Part shown: positions 1 to 8,854 of the stretch, one piece after another
Position numbering within the stretch: the first letter of the stretch is position 1
How the letters are laid out: the number at the start of each line of letters is the position of its first letter
DNA from: JAXGXT01 sp040772665
GTDB taxonomy: Bacteria > Bacillota > Clostridia > Lachnospirales > Anaerotignaceae
NCBI GenBank assembly: GCA_040772665.1
Contig: JAXGXT010000003.1
Location: forward strand, 186,001 to 250,000
DNA: 64,000 nt
Direction of reading: 5' to 3'
The notes under the pieces: model-generated
Database searches by the model: none
Told to the model about the DNA's origin: nothing
Seen by the model: the letters and a program-made list of their open reading frames with translations, nothing else
Made by a program: the position numbers and the translations under genes

Positions 1-1185
1 ATTCAATCTGTTTTAAGCCTTAAAGCTCCTCTTGAGGGAGATGAAAGCATTGAAATTGTTTCAAGGCTTCATTATGAAATACTTTCTATCAATGTAAAAG
101 AGGGTGATAAGGTGGAAGAAGGTCAGGTTCTTGCCGTTCTTGACACAAGCCGTCTTGAAGAGGAAATTGAAAAGCTTAGAGATAATTTAGAGCTTTTGGA
201 AATACAAAATTCAGAGCAAAAAAGCGGCAAGGAATTATCACTTATTTCTGCGGAGGAAAAACTGAAAGAGGAATTGGAAAACAGCCAAAGAAGTTATGAA
301 TCGGCTTTAGAAGGTTATAAAAAAGCAGAAAGCGAGTATGAAAAATCAAAGGTTCTTTATGCCTCGGAAATTATCAGCACTCAAGAACTTAAGGACAAGG
401 AAAATTCTTTGAATGAGGCTAAAAGAAAAATAGAAGCATTTAATGTTGTTGATGGAAAAGTGCAGGCAACACAAGCTCAGCTTGTTGAAATCAGAAATAT
501 AAAAACATCATCAAGTAATGAATCAGGTGCAAAAAGTGTAGAAATAGCAAAAAAAGAGCTTATCAGAAAACAACAGGAAATTGATGATTGTTACATAAAA
601 AGCTCTATTAAAGGCACTGTTACAAGGGTAAATTCAAAGGTTGGAAGGTTTGCAGACGAGATTGACGATAAAAAGCCTATGTTTGAAATTGAAAACATGG
701 AAAAGCTTAAAATGATTGCAAATGTAAGTGAATATGATATAGCAAGGCTGCAGATTGGACAAAAGGCGGAAATAAGTGCCGATATTTTAAATGGAGATTT
801 TGTTAGAGGAGTTGTTTCAAGAATAAGCCCCACAGGCGAAATTAAATCAGGCACTTCAAACGAAAGGGTAATTCCTGTTCAAATTGATATAACCGATGAA
901 ACAAAAGGCCTTATTGCAGGCATTAATGCATCTGCAAAGGTGGAAACAGAAAGTCAGGAAAATGCTTTGGTTATACCTATTGAGGCGCTTGTTGATGAGG
1001 GAAATGATGAATACAGTGTTTTTGTTGCGGAAAATGGATTTGTTAAAAAGATAAGTGTTAAGGTGGGAGTTGAAGACATTCTTGAAGTTCAGATTATAGG
1101 AGATGGGATTAAGGCGGGGGACAGCGTTATACTTAACCCTGATTTTATGATTGAAGACGGAATGAGTGTGATTGTTAATGAATGA
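1..1185 (+). CDS. HlyD/MacA-family efflux periplasmic-adaptor-type protein (5' partial)
   Basis: The frame is open from base 1, so the N-terminus (signal/anchor and first half of the lipoyl domain) lies outside the window. Visible are the end of a biotinyl-lipoyl-like half (KEGDKVEEGQVLAVLD), a long Glu/Lys-rich coiled-coil hairpin, the second lipoyl half (IKSSIKGTVTRVNSKVG) and a beta-barrel/membrane-proximal part ending in VIPIEALVDEG and an EDGMSVIVNE tail. This is the usual order for membrane fusion proteins that work with MacB-type ABC transporters. The stop overlaps the start of the ATPase gene by 8 bases, so the three genes form one operon. In Gram-positives such a protein is membrane-anchored outside the cell. 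The exported substrate cannot be told. Confidence 0.85.
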   Translation: MQSVLSLKAPLEGDESIEIVSRLHYEILSINVKEGDKVEEGQVLAVLDTSRLEEEIEKLRDNLELLEIQNSEQKSGKELSLISAEEKLKEELENSQRSYESALEGYKKAESEYEKSKVLYASEIISTQELKDKENSLNEAKRKIEAFNVVDGKVQATQAQLVEIRNIKTSSSNESGAKSVEIAKKELIRKQQEIDDCYIKSSIKGTVTRVNSKVGRFADEIDDKKPMFEIENMEKLKMIANVSEYDIARLQIGQKAEISADILNGDFVRGVVSRISPTGEIKSGTSNERVIPVQIDITDETKGLIAGINASAKVETESQENALVIPIEALVDEGNDEYSVFVAENGFVKKISVKVGVEDILEVQIIGDGIKAGDSVILNPDFMIEDGMSVIVNE

Positions 1186-1870
1186 CATAATAAGGGTTGA
1201 AAACATAAGCAAGGTATATGAAACAGGGGATATTCACGTTCACGCTTTAAAAAATGTAAGCCTTTGCATTGAGGAAGGAGATTTTGTTGCCGTTATGGGG
1301 CAGTCAGGGTCGGGAAAGTCAACATTTATGAACATTCTTGGCTGCCTTGACAGGCCTACGGAGGGAGTTTATGAGCTTGATGAAATTAATGTTTCAAAGC
1401 TTACAAGCAGAGAGCTTTCTTCAATAAGAAACAAAAAAATTGGTTTTGTTTTTCAGTCATTTAATCTGATACCAAGAACAACGGCAATAAAGAATGTTGA
1501 GCTGCCTATGATTTATGCCAAAATGAGCAGAAAAGAAAGAACTGAAAGGGCAGAAGAACTTCTTTTGAAAGTGGGGCTTGGCGACAGGCTTAACCACATG
1601 CCAAACGAGATTTCAGGCGGTCAAAAACAAAGAATAGCCATTGCAAGAGCTCTTGCAAATAAGCCTGCCATAATTCTGGCTGACGAGCCTACAGGAAACC
1701 TTGACACCGCATCCTCACAAGAAATTATGGAGCTTTTTACACAGCTTAACAAAGAGGGCACAACAGTAATTATTGTTACACATGAAGATGATATTGCTCT
1801 TTATGCGAAAAGAATTGTAAGGTTTCGTGACGGAGAGATTATTGAGGACACAAGGAGGACAGAGGAATGA
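1178..1870 (+). CDS. ABC transporter ATP-binding protein, MacB/LolD type
   Basis: The protein is 230 aa. It carries Walker A (GQSGSGKST), Q-loop (FVFQSFNL), signature (ISGGQKQR), Walker B (AIILADEPTGNLD) and H-loop (IIVTHE). The ADEPTGNLD form and FNLIPR region are typical of the MacB/LolD/FtsE branch, which powers permeases that extrude substrates from the outer membrane face. I chose ATG 1178 over the in-frame TTG 1172: it overlaps the adaptor gene by 8 bases and starts with MNDIIRVENISK, the normal family start. Its stop overlaps the permease start in an ATGA junction. Confidence 0.93.
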   Translation: MNDIIRVENISKVYETGDIHVHALKNVSLCIEEGDFVAVMGQSGSGKSTFMNILGCLDRPTEGVYELDEINVSKLTSRELSSIRNKKIGFVFQSFNLIPRTTAIKNVELPMIYAKMSRKERTERAEELLLKVGLGDRLNHMPNEISGGQKQRIAIARALANKPAIILADEPTGNLDTASSQEIMELFTQLNKEGTTVIIVTHEDDIALYAKRIVRFRDGEIIEDTRRTEE

Positions 1871-3081
1871 TAATTTTTGAAAACATCCGTCTTGCTGTTT
1901 CTTCAATTAAAGCAAACAAAATGCGCTCCTTTCTTACTATGCTTGGAATGATAATAGGCATTAGTTCTGTTATTTCAATTGTATCTCTTGGTGACACCAT
2001 GAGGGGGCTTATAGCAGGTGAGTACGAAGAGTTTGGAACAACGGCGGCATATAGTTATATTATGTCTGACAGTGATTATTTAACTGAAAATGATTTATAT
2101 ACATATGAAGATCTGGAAAATGTTAAAGAAGTATTTAAAGACAGCATAGACTATATAGGAACAGGGGCAACGGCTTCGGGAAAAGTCAAGGCGGGAAGAA
2201 CCTTGAAAGAAGCAAGTATTACGGGAATGGCTGAAAATCCCTTTGCTTATAAGAAACTGGATATTGTTTACGGCAAGATGTTTTCAGACAACGATATAAA
2301 AAATGCAAAGCCATATATAGTTATTGAGGATAAAGATGCAAAGGAAATATTTAAAACAGAAAATGCTGTGGGAAAGACTTTAAGAATGCAGATTAATGAA
2401 GAAACCATGGAGTTTACTGTTACTGGAGTATACAAAAACAATGATTCCGCTCTTAGAAAACTTATGGGAGGAAGCAACAACACAAGAGCGATTGTATATG
2501 TGCCTGAAATGTCAATAAGCAAAAAAGATGAGTGGTTTTGGGGAATCAACATTGTTTCTTCCAAGGACATAGAAGTTTCAGAGTTTAGGAACCGTTTTAT
2601 AAATTACATAAGCCGGCTAAAGGGGATTGAAGCAGAAAAAGTGGGATATTTTACTGCTGAAGAAGAAATGCAAAGTATTGACACCATAATGGGAACTCTT
2701 TCTCTTGTTGTAGGCTCTATTGCGGCAATATCCCTTGTGGTTGGCGGAATAGGAATAATGAACATTATGCTTGTTTCAGTTACTGAAAGAACAAGGGAGA
2801 TAGGGATAAGAAAAGCTTTAGGCGCAAGAACAGAAGATATTTTGATACAGTTTCTTGTTGAATCTGCCATAATTTCAGCGGCAGGAGGAGTTATAGGAAC
2901 AATGCTTGGAACGGGGATTGTTGTGGCAGGGGGAATGATTATGGATTTAAAAACTGTAATTAAACCTCAGGTTGTTATAATGGCGGTGGTGTTTTCTGCA
3001 GTTGTGGGCATATTTTTTGGCTTATATCCTGCAAGAAAGGCGGCAAAGTCTGACCCTATTGAGGCGCTAAGGTACGAGTAA
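1867..3081 (+). CDS. ABC transporter permease, MacB type
   Basis: The protein is 404 aa, a normal length for a Gram-positive MacB-like permease. It opens with FENIRLAVSSIKANKMRSFLTMLGMIIGISSVISI, the classic first transmembrane helix. A large extracellular MacB periplasmic core domain (roughly residues 45-270) follows, then three C-terminal helices of the FtsX domain with the family motifs GGIGIMNIMLVSVTERTREIG and REIGIRKALGA and the end motif PARKAAKSDPIEALRYE. With the two genes before it, it forms a tripartite-like efflux pump; antimicrobial peptide or toxin export is the usual guess. A terminator follows the gene. Confidence 0.93.
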   Translation: MIIFENIRLAVSSIKANKMRSFLTMLGMIIGISSVISIVSLGDTMRGLIAGEYEEFGTTAAYSYIMSDSDYLTENDLYTYEDLENVKEVFKDSIDYIGTGATASGKVKAGRTLKEASITGMAENPFAYKKLDIVYGKMFSDNDIKNAKPYIVIEDKDAKEIFKTENAVGKTLRMQINEETMEFTVTGVYKNNDSALRKLMGGSNNTRAIVYVPEMSISKKDEWFWGINIVSSKDIEVSEFRNRFINYISRLKGIEAEKVGYFTAEEEMQSIDTIMGTLSLVVGSIAAISLVVGGIGIMNIMLVSVTERTREIGIRKALGARTEDILIQFLVESAIISAAGGVIGTMLGTGIVVAGGMIMDLKTVIKPQVVIMAVVFSAVVGIFFGLYPARKAAKSDPIEALRYE

Positions 3082-3121
3082 AAAATGAAAATCGGTTTGG
3101 AAAAGATTAAGGCTTATTTTT

Positions 3122-3151
3122 AAGAGAGGGTGCCGCCCCTCTCTCTTTTTT
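3122..3151 (+). terminator. Rho-independent terminator of the efflux operon
   Basis: A GC-rich stem AGAGAGGG / CCCTCTCT with loop TGCCGC is followed directly by a run of T. It lies 40 bases after the permease stop. Confidence 0.85.
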
Positions 3152-3256
3152 ATGGAACTTGTTTTGTTAACAACAAACGCACAAATTTTATTTGATTTTT
3201 GGCGGCATAAAATTTTGCTTTCAGACAATACTAATCACTGGAAAGGGAGTGATTAG

Positions 3257-4891
3257 TTGGAAGTTATCACAACAGTTTTAATTATTTCTCAGTTATTATT
3301 TACAATTATTGCAGGGACATATTTTTTTACAATGTTAAAAAATCAGCGTTCTGTAAGCTCTCCTGTTGGTACTGACAGCAAAGAACAGCTTAAAAAAATC
3401 AGAGAGCTGCGGGAAATAAGGCTTTCAAAACCTTTATCGGAAAAAACAAGACCTCAAAGTCTTGATATGATTATAGGTCAGGAGGAAGGAATAAAGGCAC
3501 TTCGTGCGGCGCTTTGCAGTGAGAACCCTCAGCATGTTCTTATATACGGGCCGCCGGGAATAGGGAAAACAGCGGCGGCAAGGCTTATGCTTGAAGAGGC
3601 TAAAAAAACAAAGAACACTCCTTTTAAAAAAAATGCAAGTTTTATTGAAATGGATGCCACAGTTATACGTTTTGATGAAAGAAGCATTGCTGACCCTCTT
3701 ATGGGTTCTGTTCATGACCCTATTTATCAAGGAGCAGGGGCATATGGTTCTGCGGGAGTTCCACAGCCCAAAGAGGGCGCTGTTACAAAGGCTCACGGAG
3801 GTATTTTGTTCATTGATGAAATAGGAGAACTTCACCCTATGCAAATGAATAAACTTTTAAAGGTGCTTGAGGACAGAAAGGTTATTTTAAACAGTGCTTA
3901 CTACAGTTTGGATAACAAAAACATACCCCAGTATATACATGATATTTTTCAAAACGGTCTTCCTGCAGATTTCAGGCTTGTTGGGGCAACAACACGTTCC
4001 CCTGATGAAATTCCTCCTGCACTAAGAAGCAGATGTACAGAGATTTATTTTTGTGACCTTAAAAAAAGTCATATTAAAAAAATTGTGCAAAATGCGGCGG
4101 AAACAACGGAAATGAAATGCAATGAGGAAACTGCTGAAAAGGTTACGGTTTTTGCCGCAAACGGCAGAGATGCCGTTAACATTATGCAGACAGCCGCATC
4201 TGTTGCCCATATGGAAAAAAGACAGGAAGTAACTGTTAAGGACATTGAATGGGTGGCTAAGTCAGGCAGATTCAGCCCTCGTTTAGAAATTAAAATTGAA
4301 GAAGAGGCAAGAGTTGGAACTGCCAATGGTCTTGCTGTTTGCGGCAGTGGCGGAGGAACTGTTTTACAAATTGAAGCATGGGCGGTGCCTGTGGAAAAAG
4401 GTCTTGGAAGTTTTAAAATTACAGGAATAGTTGAAGAAGAGGAAATTAAAAGCGGAAGTCAGATAATGAAAAGAAAAAGCACTGCAAGTTCATCAGTTTT
4501 AAATGTTTTAACTGTTCTAAACAAGGAATTGGGCATTGACACAAGGGATTATGATATACACATTAATTTTCCTGGGGGAACACCTGTTGACGGGCCTTCG
4601 GCAGGGATAGCAATTTTTTCCGCACTTTATTCTGCAGTAACAGGAAATAAGCCTGTTGATAAAATTGCCATGACAGGTGAGATTTCCATAAACGGAAATG
4701 TTTTGCCTGTGGGCGGTGTGGCGAGAAAAATTGAGGCCGCAGCAGACGGAGGGGCTGTTAAGGTTATTATTCCGGGGGATAATTATCAAAGCAGTTTCAA
4801 GGATTTTGAGATTGAAATTATACCTGTTAAAAACATTCGTCAGTTGTTAAGTCTTTGTTTTGATGAAGAAAAAAGCACAAAAACAGCTTAA
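3257..4891 (+). CDS. lonB: ATP-dependent protease LonB
   Basis: The protein is 544 aa, against about 550 for Bacillus LonB. A hydrophobic N-terminal segment (about residues 5-26) would anchor it to the membrane. The AAA+ domain has Walker A GPPGIGKT (98-105), Walker B ILFIDEIGE and a sensor region ALRSRCTEI. The C-terminal Lon protease domain carries the Ser-Lys dyad: Ser448 in DGPSAG and Lys491 in VARKIEAA. The 43-residue spacing equals that of Lon. There is no Lon N-terminal substrate domain, which separates LonB from LonA. The start is TTG at 3257 behind AAAGGGAG; no closer ATG exists. In Bacillus, lonB lies next to lonA and acts in the developing spore; the same pairing is seen here. Confidence 0.93.
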   Translation: MEVITTVLIISQLLFTIIAGTYFFTMLKNQRSVSSPVGTDSKEQLKKIRELREIRLSKPLSEKTRPQSLDMIIGQEEGIKALRAALCSENPQHVLIYGPPGIGKTAAARLMLEEAKKTKNTPFKKNASFIEMDATVIRFDERSIADPLMGSVHDPIYQGAGAYGSAGVPQPKEGAVTKAHGGILFIDEIGELHPMQMNKLLKVLEDRKVILNSAYYSLDNKNIPQYIHDIFQNGLPADFRLVGATTRSPDEIPPALRSRCTEIYFCDLKKSHIKKIVQNAAETTEMKCNEETAEKVTVFAANGRDAVNIMQTAASVAHMEKRQEVTVKDIEWVAKSGRFSPRLEIKIEEEARVGTANGLAVCGSGGGTVLQIEAWAVPVEKGLGSFKITGIVEEEEIKSGSQIMKRKSTASSSVLNVLTVLNKELGIDTRDYDIHINFPGGTPVDGPSAGIAIFSALYSAVTGNKPVDKIAMTGEISINGNVLPVGGVARKIEAAADGGAVKVIIPGDNYQSSFKDFEIEIIPVKNIRQLLSLCFDEEKSTKTA

Positions 4892-5053
4892 TTTCAAAGC
4901 TGTGGCGTCATCTTTTCAGTTTCTTTTTGACTTGTCTAAAAATTATATAATTATGTAGTTTTAGCAAAGATTTTTACACTGAATTTTTAAAAAAATAAGT
5001 GAATTTGGGCAGAATTTAAGGTTTTAATGTGCAGGGTTTCTCCTTGTTTTGCA

Positions 5054-5102
5054 ACAATATATGACACCTAACCTTGTGGTAAGGTGTCATATATTGTATA
5101 AT
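5054..5102 (+). promoter_or_regulatory. lonA promoter covered by a 20-bp-arm inverted repeat (putative operator)
   Basis: A -35 TTGTGG (5074-5079) and -10 TATAAT (5097-5102) are 17 bases apart. An inverted repeat has arms 5054-5073 and 5078-5097 with a 4-base centre. The arms match at 19 of 20 positions; the core is ATATGACACCT / AGGTGTCATAT. It spans the whole -35 and spacer. No T-run follows and the start point would lie downstream, so it is better read as a protein-binding site than as a terminator. It matches neither CIRCE (TTAGCACTC) nor the CtsR direct repeat. Confidence 0.7.
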
Positions 5103-5179
5103 ACATAGTTAAGGAAATGATAAGTGAATGTTTTTGTTATTAAGGGCATAATAGATAGGTGAAATTTTGAGGTGAAAAG

Positions 5180-7519
5180 ATGAGTAATATAAAATTTCCT
5201 GTGATTCCTTTAAGGGGGATGACAGTGTTTCCTAATATGGTGGCTAATATTACTGTGGGCAGAGAGCGTTCTGTTGCGGCTCTTGAGGCGGCAGGAAAAA
5301 AGGATGAAATTGTTTTTCTTGTGCTGCAAAAAGATTCCGAAGTTAACGAGCCCCGGTTTTCGGAACTTTATAATATAGGAACGGCCGCAAGGGTTAAACA
5401 GGTGTTAAAACTTCCGGGAGATAATGCCCATGTTATTGTTGAGGGAATTTCAAGGGGAAGGCTTGAAAGCCTTCATGAAGAAGAAGATTGTGTTTATGCG
5501 GAGATTTCATATGCTGAAAGAAAAGACAGAGAAGATTACAGTGAAAACATACATGTTTTAGCTCTTATGGAGGCCGCCTCCGATAAGTTTGAAGAACACA
5601 CAAGGCTTAACGGCAAAAATTCTTCTTTTGATGCAGTTGTTAATGTGGTGTCGGCAAAGACACCGGGTGTGCTTGCTGATATTATAACTGCCGCACTTAA
5701 CATAGGTTTTGAAGAAAAACAAGAACTGCTTGAGATTTTAGAGCCTGTGCCAAGGCTTGAAAGTGTTATACAAATTTTAAACAGACAGGTTGAAGTGCTT
5801 AAAGTTAAGGCTGAAATTAGCGCAAAAGTAAAAGCTAAAATGGAAGAAAATCAAAGGGAATATTATCTGCGTGAGCAATTAAAAATTATAAGCGAAGAAC
5901 TGGGAGATAAAGACGGTATAAAAGCTGTTTCTGAAGGCTTTAAAAAAGCGGCAGAGGAAAGAAAACTGCCTGATTATGCAATAAATGTTATTAACAAAGA
6001 AAGTGACAGGCTCTCTAAAATGAGCATAGCTACACCTGAGGCAAACGTTATAAGAAATTATGTGGAGTTTATACTTGATTTGCCTTGGAATGAAGCAAGT
6101 GAAGAGATTTTTAATTTAAAAAAATCAGCAGAAATTTTAGAGGAAGACCATTACGGCCTTACAAAGGTTAAGGAAAGAATTATTGAATATCTTGCTGTAA
6201 GGCAAAACACAAAAGAAACCGGGGCAACAATTATCTGTCTTGCAGGGCCGCCCGGAGTTGGTAAAACTTCAATAGCAAAATCTGTTGCAAAAGCAACTGG
6301 AAGAAACTATGTGAGAATGAGCCTTGGAGGAGTTAAAGACGAAAGTGAAATAAGAGGTCACAGAAGAACATATGTGGGAGCCATGAGCGGAAGAATTTTA
6401 AATGTCGTAAGACAGGCGAAAACAATAAATCCTCTTATTCTTCTTGATGAAGTGGATAAGCTTTCTGTTTCATACAACGGAGATCCTGCATCGGCTTTGC
6501 TTGAAGTTTTGGACGGTGAACAAAACAACAACTTCCGTGACCATTTTCTTGAAATCCCTTACGATTTATCAAAGGTGCTTTTCCTTTGCACAGCAAATGA
6601 TGTGGGCAAAATCCCCATACCCCTTCGTGACAGAATGGAGATAATATATATTTCCAGCTATACTTCCAATGAAAAGGTTCATATAGCTATGGAGCATCTT
6701 TATCCAAAACAACTTAAACTGGCAGGGCTTAAAAAAGGTCAGCTTAAAATTGATGAAGAAACAATGGCTTACATAATCGAAAACTATACAAAAGAAGCAG
6801 GGGTCAGAAGCCTTGAAAGAACAATAGAAAAAGTATGCAGAAAGGCAGTCAAAGAGATTATATCCAACGAAAAAAAGAGTGTTAAAATAACAAAGAAGAA
6901 CATTGAAAAATATTTAGGCAAGGTTGTTGTAAGGCCGCTTTGTGTTAACGAAAAGCCGCAGGTGGGAATTGTAAGAGGGCTTGCATGGACGTCTGTTGGC
7001 GGCGACACTCTTGAGGTGGAAGTTAATGCAATGAAAGGAAGCGGAAAAATTGAGCTTACGGGAAACATGGGCGGTGTTATGAAAGAGTCGGCAAAAGCGG
7101 CGGTTACATATCTTCGTTCTGTGTCTGAAAATCTTAAGCTTGATACAGAGTTTTATAAAAACACAGACATTCACATACATATTCCTCAGGGGGCTGTGCC
7201 AAAAGACGGCCCGTCGGCAGGAATAACAATGGCAACTGCTCTTGTTTCCGCACTTACAAAGGTTCCTGTTAGAAATGATGTTGCAATGACGGGAGAAATC
7301 ACAATTACAGGCAGAGTTCTTGCCATAGGCGGTTTAAAGGAAAAAACACTTGCGGCAAAATATGCGGGAATTACAACAGTTATTCTTCCTGAGGACAACA
7401 AAAGTGATTTGGAAGAGATTGAAGATGAAATTAAAGACGGATTGAAATTTGTTTTGGTGAAAAATGTTAATGAAGTGTTTCAGGAAGCTGTTATAGAAGG
7501 AGAAAGCATATGGAAGTGA
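5180..7519 (+). CDS. lon: ATP-dependent protease LonA
   Basis: The protein is 779 aa, full family length. The N-terminal LON substrate domain begins FPVIPLRGMTVFPNM, followed by coiled coil, an AAA+ domain with Walker A GPPGVGKT (356-363) and Walker B NPLILLDEVDK, and the protease domain. The catalytic dyad is Ser679 in DGPSAG and Lys722 in GGLKEKTLAA. It is a cytoplasmic hexamer that degrades damaged and regulatory proteins. The operator-like promoter upstream implies specific transcriptional control. Its stop overlaps engB by 10 bases, an arrangement shared with Bacillus lonA-ysxC. Confidence 0.97.
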   Translation: MSNIKFPVIPLRGMTVFPNMVANITVGRERSVAALEAAGKKDEIVFLVLQKDSEVNEPRFSELYNIGTAARVKQVLKLPGDNAHVIVEGISRGRLESLHEEEDCVYAEISYAERKDREDYSENIHVLALMEAASDKFEEHTRLNGKNSSFDAVVNVVSAKTPGVLADIITAALNIGFEEKQELLEILEPVPRLESVIQILNRQVEVLKVKAEISAKVKAKMEENQREYYLREQLKIISEELGDKDGIKAVSEGFKKAAEERKLPDYAINVINKESDRLSKMSIATPEANVIRNYVEFILDLPWNEASEEIFNLKKSAEILEEDHYGLTKVKERIIEYLAVRQNTKETGATIICLAGPPGVGKTSIAKSVAKATGRNYVRMSLGGVKDESEIRGHRRTYVGAMSGRILNVVRQAKTINPLILLDEVDKLSVSYNGDPASALLEVLDGEQNNNFRDHFLEIPYDLSKVLFLCTANDVGKIPIPLRDRMEIIYISSYTSNEKVHIAMEHLYPKQLKLAGLKKGQLKIDEETMAYIIENYTKEAGVRSLERTIEKVCRKAVKEIISNEKKSVKITKKNIEKYLGKVVVRPLCVNEKPQVGIVRGLAWTSVGGDTLEVEVNAMKGSGKIELTGNMGGVMKESAKAAVTYLRSVSENLKLDTEFYKNTDIHIHIPQGAVPKDGPSAGITMATALVSALTKVPVRNDVAMTGEITITGRVLAIGGLKEKTLAAKYAGITTVILPEDNKSDLEEIEDEIKDGLKFVLVKNVNEVFQEAVIEGESIWK

Positions 7520-8118
7520 TAAATGTTGAACTGGCGGCAGTAGGAGTTAAAATGGAGCAATACCCCACAGACGGCAAAAAGGAAGTTGCATTTGTTGGGA
7601 AAAGCAATGTGGGCAAATCAAGCCTTATAAACTCCATGATAAGAAGAAAAGCATTGGCAAGAACAAGCTCTTCTCCCGGAAAAACAAGAACAATTAATTT
7701 TTATGATGTGGAGGGGCTTTTGTATATTGTGGATGTGCCCGGGTATGGATATGCAAAAGCATCTAAAAGCGAAATAGAAAAATGGGGAAAGATGATTAAC
7801 GAATATCTTGAAAAACGTGAGGAACTTGAGGCAATTGTTATGCTTGTTGATATTCGCCATGATCCTGGAAAAAATGATATAATGATGTATGATTGGCTTA
7901 AGCATTATGGATATGACATTATTGTTGCGGCCACAAAAAGTGACAAGCTTAGCAGAAATCAAATACAAAAACATTTGTCTGCAATTAAAAAGGGGCTTAA
8001 TCTTTCGGCGGAGGATAAGCTTATACCATTTTCCAGCGAAACAAAACAAGGGGTTGAAGAACTTTGGGAAGTTATTGAAAAGGCAATAAATCTTCAAGAT
8101 AGCAGACAAAGTTTATAA
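7510..8118 (+). CDS. engB: Ribosome biogenesis GTPase EngB/YsxC/YihA
   Basis: The protein is 202 aa with all GTPase motifs: G1 GKSNVGKSS (30-38), G2 around SSPGKTRTINFY, G3 DVPGYG, G4 TKSD, and G5 in IPFSSETKQG. The family assists late 50S subunit assembly and is usually essential. The start ATG 7510 sits inside the end of lonA behind AGAAGGAGA, so the two are translationally coupled. Confidence 0.96.
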   Translation: MEVINVELAAVGVKMEQYPTDGKKEVAFVGKSNVGKSSLINSMIRRKALARTSSSPGKTRTINFYDVEGLLYIVDVPGYGYAKASKSEIEKWGKMINEYLEKREELEAIVMLVDIRHDPGKNDIMMYDWLKHYGYDIIVAATKSDKLSRNQIQKHLSAIKKGLNLSAEDKLIPFSSETKQGVEELWEVIEKAINLQDSRQSL

Positions 8119-8259
8119 TTCTTTCGTATTTATTTAAAAGCAACTGTACGGCTGAAAAGTTTTTATGTTAAAAGTGTAAAACCGAAGATTTTTAATTGAA
8201 GGCTATAAAAAGGCTGTAAAGGGTAAAGCTTAAGTTATGTTTCTAAGGAGTAGGTATTT

Positions 8260-8457
8260 ATGACAAAAAGGCTTTGTTTATCAAAAAACAAGAAAATAGC
8301 GGGAGTATGTGGAGGTATTGCAAAAAGGTATGGGCTAGAGCCTACCATTGTAAGATTAATTACTGTTTTACTTACGCTGCTTTTTAAATGGCCTGTTATT
8401 TTTATTTACATTGTGCTTTGGGTTGTTATGCCTGAGGATGAGGAAAATAAGTTTTAA
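8260..8457 (+). CDS. PspC-domain small membrane protein
   Basis: The protein is 65 aa. It is essentially a bare PspC domain: a basic start (TKRLCLSKNKKIAGVCGGIAKRYGLEP), then one hydrophobic helix (ITVLLTLLFKWPVIFIYIVLWVVMPEDEE). The CGGIA and YIVLWVVMP strings are the hallmarks of the family. Such stand-alone proteins are membrane-associated and often tied to envelope stress, but a specific role cannot be assigned. A good AAGGAG site precedes ATG 8260, and a terminator follows. Confidence 0.88.
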   Translation: MTKRLCLSKNKKIAGVCGGIAKRYGLEPTIVRLITVLLTLLFKWPVIFIYIVLWVVMPEDEENKF

Positions 8458-8486
8458 TTTTAAAACAAAGTCATAGAATTAATTAT

Positions 8487-8525
8487 AAAAAAGCTGAATC
8501 TTGTTTAAAAGGATTCGGCTTTTTT
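8487..8525 (+). terminator. Rho-independent terminator
   Basis: An AAAAAGCTGAATC / GATTCGGCTTTTT stem (one G-T pair) around TTGTTTAAAAG is followed by T residues. It ends the PspC transcript. Confidence 0.8.
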
Positions 8526-8854
8526 ATGTGCCCTTAAAAGCTAAGGAGTATATAAACAGTATACTTTGCCTATGTTTTGTTTAAGCTGATAACCTTAGCT
8601 TTTGTAAAATTCATTTTGATTTTAATATAGAAGTATATTCCAAAGGTTTCTTTTTTGTGATATAATATCCACAAATTATATTTGTGGAAGAGCCTAAAGG
8701 CTCTGCCGCTGTTATCACAGCGGATTATATTACTCATAAAACTTTTCAAGTTTTATTCGTCCGTTGACAAAAGAAAATGTCGGCTTTGCCGTCGCTTTCT
8801 TTTGTTTTTGTGATATACTATACAAAAATAAAAAAAATAAAGTGTGAGGGTTAT
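8526..8854 (+). other. Gene-free region with a tandem row of hairpins
   Basis: No coding frame is credible here. The first 140 bases are plain AT-rich sequence. From 8668 to 8806 five inverted repeats lie almost end to end: 8668-8688 (TCCACAAAT arms), 8689-8704 (AGAGCC/GGCTCT), 8706-8723 (CCGCTG/CAGCGG), about 8736-8756 (ATAAAACTT/AAGTTTTAT) and 8768-8806 (ACAAAAGAAA arms around CGGCTTTGCCG). A TATAAT lies at 8661-8666, directly before the first. The GACGGCAAAGCCG core of the last (on the minus strand) also occurs at 30832-30844. Confidence 0.6.

Noticed and set aside
5054..5097. Inverted repeat before lonA as a lonB terminator
   Set aside because: No T-run follows and it overlaps a good promoter, so an operator fits better.
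8668..8806. CRISPR-like array
   Set aside because: The five hairpins have different sequences and no equal spacers. No CRISPR repeats found elsewhere in the window.
8777..8854. Longer N-terminus for the FG-GAP lipoprotein
   Set aside because: It would place 26 residues before a perfect lipoprotein signal, and the codons overlap a hairpin.
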